Source: CAYHBO01 sp964354855
GTDB taxonomy: Bacteria; Babelota; Babeliae; Babelales; RVW-14
Assembly: GCA_964354855.1 (NCBI GenBank)
Contig: CAYHBO010000036.1
Span: forward strand, 1-16,565
Length of the DNA: 16,565 nucleotides
Direction of reading: 5' to 3'
The translations under genes were made by a program, and so were the position numbers. Each line of letters starts with the position of its first letter. Positions within the stretch are counted from its first letter, which is position 1. The notes beneath the pieces were generated by a model. That model worked only from the letters and a program-made list of their open reading frames with translations. It had not been told where the DNA came from and did no database searches. Positions 1 through 6,257 of the stretch are shown piece by piece.

Positions 1-123
1 TATTTTAATATAAATAATCGTTTGTTATTAGCGCTTGCAGAAGCTCCAGATGTTAAAAAGTGGATTGAGGAGTTGGCGCAACCTAAGAAGTATGCTGTTG
101 TGCAGCCTGAAACTGTAGCTTAA
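1..123 (+). CDS. C-terminal tail of an unrecognised protein (partial)
   Basis: The window opens inside a reading frame that runs 40 codons to a TAA at 121-123. The visible tail is hydrophilic and probably helical, with a leucine/alanine-rich stretch, a WIEEL segment and a short Pro/Lys/Gln-rich end. No family is recognisable from so little. The next gene on the same strand starts 81 bases downstream with its own ribosome binding site, so the two could be co-transcribed, though no operon signal is visible. The frame is uninterrupted and its composition matches the neighbours, but the start and most of the gene lie outside the window. Confidence 0.6.
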   Translation, partial: YFNINNRLLLALAEAPDVKKWIEELAQPKKYAVVQPETVA

Positions 124-204
124 GTTACTTATAGGGAATCATCATCGATGGAACAAGTAGATTAATCTAAAAAAATTAAAACTTTAAAATAGGGGACTAC
201 TACT

Positions 205-1074
205 ATGAAAATAAGAAATATTATGAAGGTATTTATGGTATTGCTTGTTGTGGTGCAGCAGAGTTTTGCAATGCAACCGCATGAGCAACAAGAAGGTAAG
301 AGGTTTACTGATGTTACTAGAGTCCTAAAAAGGCCATTTAATAGAAAAGTTAAATTTCCAGGGGTTAAAGATCAAAAATGGGTTAAGGCATGTCCTCCTA
401 AAGCTCAGATTACTGTTGAGGATGTATTTGGAATTTTTTCTGACCAAGCAAAACTTGAATTATTGACAGGGCCGTTAATTTTTCAGTACTTGAGCATGGT
501 TAATGATTTTAAAAAAGATTGCTTTAATGAGGCAATGCGTTATGTCATACGTAATGAAATAGTGGTTAAAAAAATGAAGGATTATAAATGTTTTATTGTT
601 GATCTTTTTTCAGACAAAGAACAACTGAAAAATCTTGAAGGTGCTGATATAGAAAGCTATTTACAAATACTGAAAAATTTTTGTTCAAAGTCGATTTTTG
701 ATGATGCTACTTTTAAATTATCGCAAAGTTCTCAAGATCAATTAAAATGTGATGCTTTTTTTGTTTCAAGTTCTGCTTTTTGTCATAGTTCTGGAGAAGT
801 TACCGAATCAGTTGCTATGGAATTTTACAACATAATTAAGATAAATTTTGTTGATAAGAGTGGTGATATTAAAGATTTAATTAAACAATTAAAAGACTTT
901 AAAACTAATTATCCAGGGTCTTATGTTTATATAATTGGAGTATTGTCTTCGAGCCATCAAGATTTGTGGAATAGAATTATTGAATTGGCTAAAAATGGGT
1001 ATGAAATTGCTTCAGATGACTTTATGTATATTCCTAAGTCGTGGGGGGAAGTTGGACGACTTTCTGATGTTTAA
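205..1074 (+). CDS. Orphan exported protein with internal helical repeat
   Basis: No known family is recognised. The N-terminus has basic residues, a hydrophobic core at about residues 8-17 and a small-residue end near 20-22, typical of a Sec signal peptide, so the product is probably exported. An AGGGG motif at 191-195 sits 9 bases before the ATG. The mature part contains an internal duplication: residues 77-115 (IFSD...LSMVNDF...) align with 134-172 (LFSD...LQILKNF...), a period of 57. A weaker third copy begins near 190 (E-x-Y-x-x-I...NF at about 206-215). Six cysteines are scattered through the repeats (63, 106, 129, 160, 182, 193), so disulfides are possible outside the cytoplasm. A run of six G at 1043-1048, ten codons before the stop, could make the C-terminus prone to frameshift. 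A terminator-like hairpin follows at 1161. Function is unknown; an envelope or host-interaction role is only a guess. Confidence 0.7.
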   Translation: MKIRNIMKVFMVLLVVVQQSFAMQPHEQQEGKRFTDVTRVLKRPFNRKVKFPGVKDQKWVKACPPKAQITVEDVFGIFSDQAKLELLTGPLIFQYLSMVNDFKKDCFNEAMRYVIRNEIVVKKMKDYKCFIVDLFSDKEQLKNLEGADIESYLQILKNFCSKSIFDDATFKLSQSSQDQLKCDAFFVSSSAFCHSSGEVTESVAMEFYNIIKINFVDKSGDIKDLIKQLKDFKTNYPGSYVYIIGVLSSSHQDLWNRIIELAKNGYEIASDDFMYIPKSWGEVGRLSDV

Positions 1075-1160
1075 CAACCTTCTGATGATTACTATTAATT
1101 TGTTACTGCTTTGGACTACCTGCTGCTTTTGTTTCTAAAGATTACTATTATTATATGAAA

Positions 1161-1186
1161 AGGCTCGCTTAATGTGGGTCTTTTTT
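1161..1186 (+). terminator. Rho-independent terminator
   Basis: Eight pairs, including three G-U wobbles, join AGGCTCGC (1161-1168) to GTGGGTCT (1174-1181) around a TTAAT loop. The stem is followed at once by more T residues and preceded by an A run. It lies 87 bases after the stop of the orphan exported protein and before the YdjM-like gene. Confidence 0.6.
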
Positions 1187-1258
1187 ATTATATGCTTTCA
1201 ACCATATAAAGATCTTGAGTAAGCTTGGTTAGCAATAATTCTTATCGAGGATCTTTTT

Positions 1259-1735
1259 ATGCCTGGTTATAAAACTCATCTTGTTGGTGGTGCGGCAGTT
1301 TTTGTAGCAACTTCTCTCGTAATTTCAACAACGCTATCAATGCCAACATCAACGCAGTTCATCGGGTATCTTTCCTGTAGCTTGTTGGGTTCAATTTTCC
1401 CGGATATCGATGTTGCCAGCAAAATGCAGCGTCTTTTTTTTATTGTGGCGACCGTCGCGTTATCCTGTGCGCTTTTGACAAATAGAACTGCTTGTTTTTT
1501 AATTATCGGGGGTTCTGTTCTCTTGGTAACGTTTTTACGGCATAGAACGTTGACCCATCAAGTGTTCTTTCTGATCAGTATGCCGGCATTTTTTGCCCTT
1601 GGGGCTGTCTATTTGTATAAATTACCCTTTAATCTTGTGGTAAATAGTACTATTTTCTTTGTTATGGGTTGCTTAAGTCATGTGTTACTTGATCGTACTA
1701 AGACCAATCTTAAGCGTCTTTTTATGAAACGGTGA
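1259..1735 (+). CDS. YdjM-family inner membrane protein (metal-dependent hydrolase-like)
   Basis: This 158-residue protein looks like the YdjM/DUF457 family of small membrane proteins, often annotated as putative membrane-bound metal-dependent hydrolases. The biochemical role of the family is poorly defined. Visible family motifs are an N-terminal H7 in YKTHLVGG, the P48-D-I-D51 motif after the first membrane span, R94-H-R-T-L-T-H100, and S140-H-V-L-L-D145. The histidines and aspartates are plausible metal ligands. Four hydrophobic spans are apparent (about 9-28, 36-49, 58-92, 101-120 and 126-143, the third possibly counting as two). GAGGA at 1247-1251 precedes the ATG by 7 bases. It stands alone between a terminator and a structured intergenic region, so it is probably monocistronic. 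Family call fairly confident, function uncertain. Confidence 0.75.
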   Translation: MPGYKTHLVGGAAVFVATSLVISTTLSMPTSTQFIGYLSCSLLGSIFPDIDVASKMQRLFFIVATVALSCALLTNRTACFLIIGGSVLLVTFLRHRTLTHQVFFLISMPAFFALGAVYLYKLPFNLVVNSTIFFVMGCLSHVLLDRTKTNLKRLFMKR

Positions 1736-1836
1736 TTTTACCCCCCTTGCGTCATTAGTTATGTTTGCTAGGTTATCCCTCTGCATTCACGTGATGTGCT
1801 TCTAGGTTTTGTCTGACGGGGGAATGTTGGTTATGA

Positions 1837-1864
1837 GTCGAGTCGAGCAATTGCTCGACTCGAC
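1837..1864. repeat. Perfect 28-bp palindrome built from GTCGA units
   Basis: The left arm GTCGAGTCGAGCAA (1837-1850) is exactly the reverse complement of the right arm (1851-1864), with no spacer. Each arm contains a tandem duplication of GTCGA (TCGAC on the right), and a further GTCGA lies at 1876-1880. No T tract follows, so it does not look like an ordinary intrinsic terminator. It could be a dimeric protein-binding site, a cruciform-forming element or a dispersed palindromic repeat. Confidence 0.85.
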
Positions 1865-1898
1865 CCCCACCATAAGTCGATTGCTTTTTAATGGTCCC

Positions 1899-1929
1899 TT
1901 GCTAAACTTTCTTTGTTTTCTGGTATTAT
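1899..1929 (+). promoter_or_regulatory. Putative extended -10 promoter for the 1954 gene
   Basis: TATTAT at 1924-1929 is preceded by TGG, giving an extended -10 (TGnTATTAT). A weak TTGCTA at 1899-1904 lies 19 bases upstream. The predicted start near 1936 gives a short leader before the AGAGGA ribosome binding site at 1941-1946. Confidence 0.4.
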
Positions 1930-1953
1930 TCTAATTTTTTAGAGGACTTTTTT

Positions 1954-2838
1954 ATGAACAAGATTGCGTTATCTTTAGGACTAAGCTTTATGGCTGCAGT
2001 ACCATTGCATTCAGAATTGCCAGCAAAATTTAAGTTAATGGTGCCAACTCAAAAAATAACGACTGAAAATCTTGCGAGTTCATTAAAAAAATTGATGAAA
2101 GATTGTCCGGAATTTTCCGCGATGATTGAAGGGGTAAAAAAAGTTGTTGCGCTGCTTAAGCAAGATGCGATGACGCCTAACATGGGTACTTCTTTATCAG
2201 TTTCTATGAAATATGACCTAGCAGCGTTTCAGGAAATAGAAAAAGTTCAGATGGTAAAATCATTAGAGGAACTAAATCAAATGCCAGGTTTGATGGGGGT
2301 GGTAAACAATGCCGAACACAACATCACCATTTCTATTGCGTTGGATCAAGGATTACCGGTTAATGTAGAGGCATCTGGAGAGACGGGTGAAGGCGGAGAG
2401 CAAGATGAGCAAGCAGAAATGACGGTATCGATGATTTATATTATTATTACTACTTTGGAAGCGTGGAGCTCTCAGATTGAAGAAGCGATTGCAGCCTTGG
2501 ATAAAAAAACGGTTATTAATCCGTTTTTGGCTGAACAATTGTTACAGTTATTTAGTATTTTTGAATTTTGGAAAGTTGTTGATCATGTTGGGTCATCAAT
2601 GTTTAATAAAGATCAACTCAAATTATTGAGTAATTACCAGAGCATAAAACTTTCACTAGGTGATCTCAATGATAAGAATGTTTCAAGTGTTGATTTAGAA
2701 ATCAATGCATTGTTCGATCAATTTATTTCATTACGCCAAAAAATCATGACCGATGCTTCTTTAGAAACTACCATGCAACAAGTTGTTCAAATGCTTTCTA
2801 AAATTATGAGCGATTATAAAAACCAAATAGTTTTTTAG
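1954..2838 (+). CDS. Orphan exported protein, methionine-rich and helical
   Basis: No known family is recognised in this 294-residue protein. The first 20 residues (MNKIALSLGLSFMAAVPLHS) form a credible Sec signal peptide, with likely cleavage after LHS. The start is supported by AGAGGA at 1941-1946, 7 bases before the ATG. The mature protein is rich in Met, Leu, Lys and Gln and looks mostly helical. It has a hydrophobic segment near 156-166 (VSMIYIIITTLE), which could be a buried helix, and an acidic Gly/Glu-rich insert just before it at about 141-154 (GETGEGGEQDEQAE). It has its own extended -10 promoter. Its last 35 bases overlap the 3' end of the convergent TatD gene. Likely a periplasmic or surface protein; function unknown. 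Confidence 0.7.
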   Translation: MNKIALSLGLSFMAAVPLHSELPAKFKLMVPTQKITTENLASSLKKLMKDCPEFSAMIEGVKKVVALLKQDAMTPNMGTSLSVSMKYDLAAFQEIEKVQMVKSLEELNQMPGLMGVVNNAEHNITISIALDQGLPVNVEASGETGEGGEQDEQAEMTVSMIYIIITTLEAWSSQIEEAIAALDKKTVINPFLAEQLLQLFSIFEFWKVVDHVGSSMFNKDQLKLLSNYQSIKLSLGDLNDKNVSSVDLEINALFDQFISLRQKIMTDASLETTMQQVVQMLSKIMSDYKNQIVF

Positions 2839-3622
2839 CATTTTTTGTTGTCGCTTGGGCAAGTTGTTCAAGCGACATTTCTTTTAGCTCTGCAATAATT
2901 TCTGCAAATATCGGGATATAGGCCGGATGATTCTGCCTTCCTCTGAACTGTTGTGGCGGTAAGAAGGGCGCATCAGTTTCAAGAATGAGATGGTCGACCG
3001 AAATTTTTCTCACGACCTCACGGAGTAAATCATTTTTTGGGTAGGTTATTGGTGCATCGATGCCGATATAAAATCCCCAGCCGGTGACTACTTTTGCAAA
3101 ATCCAGGCTTTGAGCAAAGCAGTGAATGGTGGCTGCTTTGATTTCTTTTACGTACTCTTCTAACACACGAAGAAGTTCGTCTCCTGCATCTCTTACATGA
3201 ATGACAAGTCCAAGGTCATGGCGTAATGCCAGTTCAATGTGTGCTCTAAACGCGTCTTTTTGACGTTGTTCATCGTATGGTTTATGATAAAAATCAAGGC
3301 CAGTTTCGCCAATGCCAACAATTTTATTTTGTTCTTTCTCTTTTACTAAATTCTCTAATTTCTTGAAATCATTACGCCAGGTTGCGGTTGCATCACATGG
3401 ATGAATGCCTACTGTTGCATAGACCGGTGCAAAGCGTTTTGCTATGGCAACAGAATTAATGCTTTCAGGAAGGCTTGTCCCTACATTGATGATGGTTGTT
3501 ACCCCGTTTTTTTCTGCTTCATAAATGATATTTTCAATGATGAGAAAATGTTGTTCATTTAATGGCTCATCAAATTCTTTTTTTACCATGATGTTGAGAT
3601 GGCAGTGAGTATCAATAAACAT
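2804..3622 (-). CDS. tatD: TatD-family metal-dependent deoxyribonuclease
   Basis: TatD-family enzymes are TIM-barrel metallohydrolases, usually two-metal 3'-5' exonucleases or DNases acting in DNA repair and turnover. The expected ligands are all present: H6 and H8 in FIDTHCHLN, E106 in VGIGETGLDFY, H142 in LVIHVRDA, H167 in ATIHCFAQ and D217 in LILETDAPFLPP. The GIHP motif is at 72-75. The length (272) is slightly above the usual 255-265 because of extra residues near 12-28. On the minus strand AAGGA lies 8 bases before the ATG, so the start is well placed. The gene is convergent with the exported protein at 1954, and the two coding ends overlap by 35 bases. Whether it corresponds to E. coli TatD or to the paralogues YcfH/YjjV cannot be decided from the sequence alone. 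Confidence 0.9.
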   Translation of the reverse strand: MFIDTHCHLNIMVKKEFDEPLNEQHFLIIENIIYEAEKNGVTTIINVGTSLPESINSVAIAKRFAPVYATVGIHPCDATATWRNDFKKLENLVKEKEQNKIVGIGETGLDFYHKPYDEQRQKDAFRAHIELALRHDLGLVIHVRDAGDELLRVLEEYVKEIKAATIHCFAQSLDFAKVVTGWGFYIGIDAPITYPKNDLLREVVRKISVDHLILETDAPFLPPQQFRGRQNHPAYIPIFAEIIAELKEMSLEQLAQATTKNAKKLFGFYNRS

Positions 3623-3799
3623 AATAATTATCCTTAAAATAATTCTTTAGACTAAAAAATATTTGTCATTGTAGGTTAATTTCAAAGTTTCTTCCAGAAA
3701 AGAAAATCGTCAAAGTCCACGATTTTATGCATTTTTTAACATTTATCAAAATACATAATACAAAAATGTTGTAGGATACGTTTTTTTTAGTGCTTTTGC

Positions 3800-3828
3800 T
3801 TGACAAAGATGGAAACAATATTTAAATT
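3800..3828 (+). promoter_or_regulatory. Putative sigma70-type promoter of the HU gene
   Basis: A perfect -35 TTGACA (3800-3805) is followed after 17 bases by TAAATT (3823-3828). The start would fall near 3836, giving a leader of about 43 bases before the HU ATG. The upstream sequence is AT-rich with T runs. A TATAGA at 3842-3847 is an alternative -10 without a good -35. Confidence 0.5.
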
Positions 3829-3878
3829 TCACACTGAAAGGTATAGAGTATTACACACATTTTTTTATGGGAGTCACT

Positions 3879-4157
3879 ATGAACAAAAGTGAATTAATTG
3901 CCGCCTTGAGTGAAGAAACCAGCTATAGCAAAAAAGATGTTGCAAAAGTACTTGCAGCATTTACACGCATAGTTGAACGCGCTTTGAAAAAAGGCGAAAA
4001 AGTTTCTTTAACAGGGTTCGGTACTTATTGGACATCTAAGCGTCCAGCACGTGTTGGGATTAACCCTGCAACCAAAGAAAGAATTAATCTTCCTGCGGTT
4101 AAGGTCCCACGTTTCAAACCAGGCAAACACTTTAAAGAACAAATTCGTTCTTTCTAG
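3879..4157 (+). CDS. hup: HU/IHF-family nucleoid DNA-binding protein
   Basis: A 92-residue HU homologue that binds and bends DNA non-specifically as a dimer and compacts the nucleoid. It shows the canonical layout: N-terminal helices (MNKSELIAALSEE...), the SLTGFGT turn at about 46-52, and the HU signature through RPARVGINPAT, whose beta-arm proline in INP is the residue that intercalates into DNA. The arm ends with LPAVKVPRFKPGK. An upstream in-frame ATG at 3867 would add MGVT, but GGGAG at 3869-3873 overlaps that codon and sits 5 bases before the ATG at 3879, so 3879 is the start. The gene has its own promoter (3800) and a strong terminator (4193), so it looks monocistronic and highly expressed. 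HU versus IHF subunit cannot be settled, but HU is the simpler call. Confidence 0.92.
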   Translation: MNKSELIAALSEETSYSKKDVAKVLAAFTRIVERALKKGEKVSLTGFGTYWTSKRPARVGINPATKERINLPAVKVPRFKPGKHFKEQIRSF

Positions 4158-4173
4158 TCTTTTGTTTGATCAC

Positions 4174-5013
4174 ATGTCTAAAATGTGGAACAAAATAAGG
4201 CCGATGTTTTATTCGGCCTTATTTCTTTTGATGAGCTCCTTGGTGACTCAAATGGTGGGGGCATTTTTTAGTCCATCATTTAATCTTCTTGCAAGTCGCG
4301 GAGTCGGTAAAATTATTTTTACCCTTCTGGTGATTGGTCATGTGATGGGTTTAGCCCTAACTCAGTCATGGCAATTTTTTCAGGAATCTCTTGAGATTAA
4401 TGTTTCTTTCCTTTGGGAAAAACCCTGGCTTAAGGCTTTTCTTAGTACTTTTTTAATCTTCTTTAGTTTGCATACTTTTATACTTTGTTGCATCGGCGTA
4501 GCAGGTTATCTTGATTATAATTTTTTATGCAACGTGTCTCCTAAGATTGTTGGCAGTATTGTGTTCGGCTTTGTTGTAACGTTTTTTCTTGCCTGGACTG
4601 AAGAACTTATTTTTAGAGGTCTATTCTTTAGGTATGTAGCGCAACTAATTTCGCCATTGGGGAGTGTTTTTGTTGCGTCCCTAGTGTTTATGTTGGCGCA
4701 TGACATTACCGCTCCTTGGAGCCTGATGACGGTAAATTGGCAACTTGGCTTGGGATTATTTCTTTTGGGAGTCATGTTGAATATGCTTTTCTTGATTTCA
4801 GGAAAACTGTATGTGGGCATGGGGGCTCATGCGGGATTGGTTTTTGTTAAAGTTATTTTACGTAGAATTCCTTTGGTAACTTATTTACCTGCAGATCAAC
4901 TGCCGTGGTGGTTAACCGTTGATTTACGTCAAAGTCATCTAACACATGTTCTTTTTTTGATCGTTATTTTGATTCTTCTAAGATGCTATCAAACAAAGAG
5001 GGCGCCTGAATAA
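4174..5013 (+). CDS. CPBP-family intramembrane metalloprotease (CAAX protease-like)
   Basis: A polytopic membrane protein with the CPBP (Abi/CAAX protease and bacteriocin-processing) motifs: E143-E144-x-x-x-R148 in WTEELIFRG, H176 in FMLAHD, and H219 in GAHAGLVFVK. Family members are glutamate/histidine intramembrane metalloproteases that cleave membrane-anchored substrates; the substrate here is unknown. About seven or eight hydrophobic segments are visible across 279 residues. The start is uncertain. ATG 4174 (MSKMWNKIRP before the first span) is chosen as the longest start after the HU stop, but 4183 and 4204 are possible and none has a strong ribosome binding site. The 4204 ATG lies inside the HU terminator hairpin. 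The stop codon lies in the loop of a second hairpin that terminates the convergent gene. Expression probably depends on readthrough from hup or on an unrecognised promoter. Confidence 0.8.
   Translation: MSKMWNKIRPMFYSALFLLMSSLVTQMVGAFFSPSFNLLASRGVGKIIFTLLVIGHVMGLALTQSWQFFQESLEINVSFLWEKPWLKAFLSTFLIFFSLHTFILCCIGVAGYLDYNFLCNVSPKIVGSIVFGFVVTFFLAWTEELIFRGLFFRYVAQLISPLGSVFVASLVFMLAHDITAPWSLMTVNWQLGLGLFLLGVMLNMLFLISGKLYVGMGAHAGLVFVKVILRRIPLVTYLPADQLPWWLTVDLRQSHLTHVLFLIVILILLRCYQTKRAPE
4193..4229 (+). terminator. Strong terminator of the HU gene, overlapping the next gene's start
   Basis: A perfect 12-bp stem pairs AAATAAGGCCGA (4193-4204) with TCGGCCTTATTT (4213-4224) around an 8-base loop, followed by CTTTT. 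It lies 36 bases after the HU stop and inside the first codons of the CPBP protease frame. Confidence 0.75.
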
Positions 5014-5021
5014 GCGCCCTC
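4998..5021. terminator. Bidirectional terminator between convergent genes
   Basis: A perfect 8-bp GC-rich stem joins GAGGGCGC (4998-5005) to GCGCCCTC (5014-5021) around CTGAATAA, whose TAA is the stop of the CPBP gene. Read on the minus strand the stem is followed by TTTGTTTG, which suits the minus-strand gene ending at 5047. On the plus strand the trailing sequence is less T-rich. Confidence 0.6.
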
Positions 5022-5046
5022 AAATTTAGTAGGTTACGTATTTAGT

Positions 5047-5725
5047 TTACGGCAACCAGCTTTTTACTTTGTTAAAGCCTTCAACTACTTTGCTGTTGTA
5101 GTCAAATATGTAGCTTGCAAGGAGTTCTGTGCTACAGCCTACGGCTAAGAGTGCTGAAAGACCTTTGCATTTTTCTAATAAGCTTGTGTCAACGAGTTTG
5201 TCTTTGATCCATACAAATGGTGCTTGAATTTGTTCTTTTGTTGTTTCCCAAGGAGTTGTTGATGTTTGTGTGTTGATGCCATACAAGATTGCTAAAGCAG
5301 TTGCGCCAATGCCGGTGACGATAAGGGTTCTTTTCCCAACAAGTTTCCAATCTTTTTCAGCTTGTTTTGTATCAGCTGGTTTTGTATCAGCTGNNNNNNN
5401 NNNNNNNNNNNNNNNNNNNNNNNNNNNNNNNNNNNNNNNNNNNNNNNNNNNNNNNNNNNNNNNNNNNNNNNNNNNNNNNNNNNNNNNNNNNNNCTGATCT
5501 AGCTTCGCTACCTTCTTTGTCGCCTGATCCAGCTTCGCTACCTTCTTTGTCGCCTGATGCTACAATAATAGCTCCTGGTGTAGCTTGGTCTTTAGTTGCG
5601 GGTACTTTTGTTGCTTCTGTTTTTTCCCAAGGAAATTTCCATGCTTGACACGGTTGTGTGCTGATCATATTAATTGCGACGATTGCCGCTGTCAGTATTG
5701 ATAGATTTTTAACGGATATCTTCAT
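5047..5725 (-). CDS. Exported repeat-linker protein, interrupted by assembly gap
   Basis: No known family is recognised. The gene is split by the N gap at 5394-5493, and I join both sides because each is an open coding frame in the same direction. The start is ATG 5725, 9 bases after AAGGAG; a TTG at 5743 is also in frame but overlaps that site. The N-terminus (MKISVKNLSILTAAIVAIN...PCQA) is a signal peptide with likely cleavage after CQA. Next come a Lys/Thr-rich stretch, two copies of the decapeptide SGDKEGSEAG/R, the gap, two copies of ADTKP/Q, and a C-terminal part with two hydrophobic segments (RTLIVTGIGATALAILYGI, then GLSALLAVGCSTELLASYIF), ending KSWLP. The visible frames differ by one base across the 100 N, as expected if the gap length is a placeholder. 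Likely an envelope protein with a flexible repeat spacer. Confidence 0.65.
5364..5393. repeat. Two perfect 15-bp tandem copies (ADTKP/Q) at the gap edge
   Basis: GTTTTGTATCAGCTG occurs twice head to tail (5364-5378, 5379-5393) and runs straight into the N gap. On the minus strand it encodes ADTKP/ADTKQ. Further copies probably lie in the gap. Confidence 0.85.
5394..5493. other. Assembly gap (100 N)
   Basis: Exactly 100 unknown bases, a usual placeholder size, so the true length is unknown. It lies between a 15-bp and a 30-bp tandem repeat in one coding region, and repeat collapse during assembly is the likely cause. Confidence 0.95.
5494..5553. repeat. Two 30-bp tandem copies (SGDKEGSEAx decapeptide)
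   Basis: Units 5494-5523 and 5524-5553 differ at one base (T5500 versus C5530), which changes the last residue from R to G on the minus strand. The array begins at the gap edge, so the copy number is unknown. Confidence 0.85.
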
Positions 5726-5927
5726 TATTCTAGTCTCCTTCAATAAAACTTTCTGTTTCCTTTTCTTATAGGCCTTTTACCTATGCACAGGAGAGACTAT
5801 CAAAGAAGATTATGATACACAATGTTGGAATCATTGGAGAATGAGACGTAAGTAATGCGATTGCTAAACGAGAAGATCTAGTCGCCTTTATGGACTAAAC
5901 TACCATTTATTTCATTATTGAATTCCA

Positions 5928-5955
5928 TTGGTAAAAAACTGTTGGTAAAAAATTG
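5928..5955. repeat. 14-bp tandem duplication
   Basis: TTGGTAAAAAACTG (5928-5941) is followed at once by TTGGTAAAAAATTG (5942-5955), with one mismatch. On the minus strand each unit supplies a T run, which could act as a terminator tail for the RNA predicted to start near 6124. Confidence 0.7.
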
Positions 5956-6124
5956 TATTAAGTGAAGCGTAAAGAGCTTAGCTCTTGTAGATTTTAGACT
6001 ATGAATGTGAAGGTGTATTTGGAAGAGCACTTGAGTAAGTGCTCGAACTCGCAGCTTTGCTGTTTCTGATTATAGAGTAGATCTCGCATCCTCGTTTCGT
6101 CGCCGCAAGTTCGTGTTCATTTAC
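5935..6124 (-). ncRNA. Candidate small RNA or structured 5' leader
   Basis: A minus-strand transcript started by the promoter at 6131-6159 would begin near 6124 and run through two clean hairpins, GAGCACTT-ACTC-AAGTGCTC (6044-6025) and AAGAGC-TAA-GCTCTT (5986-5972). It reaches a T-rich run near 5953-5946. The 5' end (TAAG...TGAA) and 3' end (TTCACTTA) can partly pair. A 16-codon frame, MNTNLRRRNEDARSTL, starts at about 6118 but has poor ribosome-site spacing. It could be a free small RNA or the long leader of the exported gene starting at 5725. No known RNA family is recognised. Confidence 0.3.
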
Positions 6125-6130
6125 CTTATT

Positions 6131-6159
6131 ACTATAAGGATAAATATCTCATTTGTCAA
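6131..6159 (-). promoter_or_regulatory. Near-consensus sigma70-type promoter, minus strand
   Basis: On the minus strand a perfect TTGACA (plus 6154-6159) is separated by exactly 17 bases from TATAGT (plus 6131-6136). It is the best promoter match I see in the window. It fires away from rodA toward 5725, about 400 bases away. Confidence 0.6.
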
Positions 6160-6257
6160 ACTATTGTAATTTTAAGTAAGTAATCATTAAGAAAACAATG
6201 TTTTTGTCAATTATTTAGGGCTTTTAATATTAAAAAAGGTTATTAATTTTGATTTTT

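Larger units (their letters stand above)
1736..1953. other. Structured intergenic region with nested inverted repeats
   Basis: This 218-base spacer codes for nothing I can recognise. It holds CCCCCC (1741-1746) plus GTCA (1751-1754), complementary to TGAC-GGGGG (1814-1822). It also has the 8-bp palindrome TCACGTGA (1787-1794), the direct repeat CTAGGTT (1768, 1802), a perfect 28-bp palindrome (1837-1864) and CCCCC (1864-1868), which could compete for the same GGGGG. A promoter for the next gene lies at its right end. Confidence 0.55.
5744..6257. other. Long intergenic region holding a minus-strand leader or RNA candidate
   Basis: About 514 bases with no recognisable gene. It contains a near-consensus minus-strand promoter (6131-6159), several short hairpins (6025-6044, 5972-5986, CAGC-TTT-GCTG near 6051-6061), a 14-bp tandem duplication (5928-5955) and an AT palindrome TTTTAATATTAAAA (6222-6235) just downstream of the rodA stop. 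No tRNA features were found. Confidence 0.5.

Noticed and set aside
935..1138. Overlapping plus-strand frame of 67 codons
   Set aside because: It lies mostly inside the exported protein in another frame with no ribosome site. Only its end matters, as the possible frameshift tail discussed in the findings.
3867..3878. Upstream ATG for the HU gene
   Set aside because: This ATG overlaps the GGGAG ribosome site and adds four residues absent from HU proteins; 3879 gives the standard N-terminus.
5047..5286. Separate 79-residue gene starting at TTG 5286
   Set aside because: The same frame continues upstream without a stop through LVGKRTLIVTG... to the gap, and no ribosome site supports TTG, so it is the C-terminal part of the repeat protein.
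5494..5553. CRISPR array in the 30-bp repeats
   Set aside because: The units are directly head to tail with no spacers and encode a decapeptide in frame, so this is a coding tandem repeat.
6001..6120. tRNA or tmRNA in the rodA spacer
   Set aside because: Hairpins and short GTTCG-like strings occur, but no cloverleaf, anticodon arm or tag-peptide frame could be assembled.
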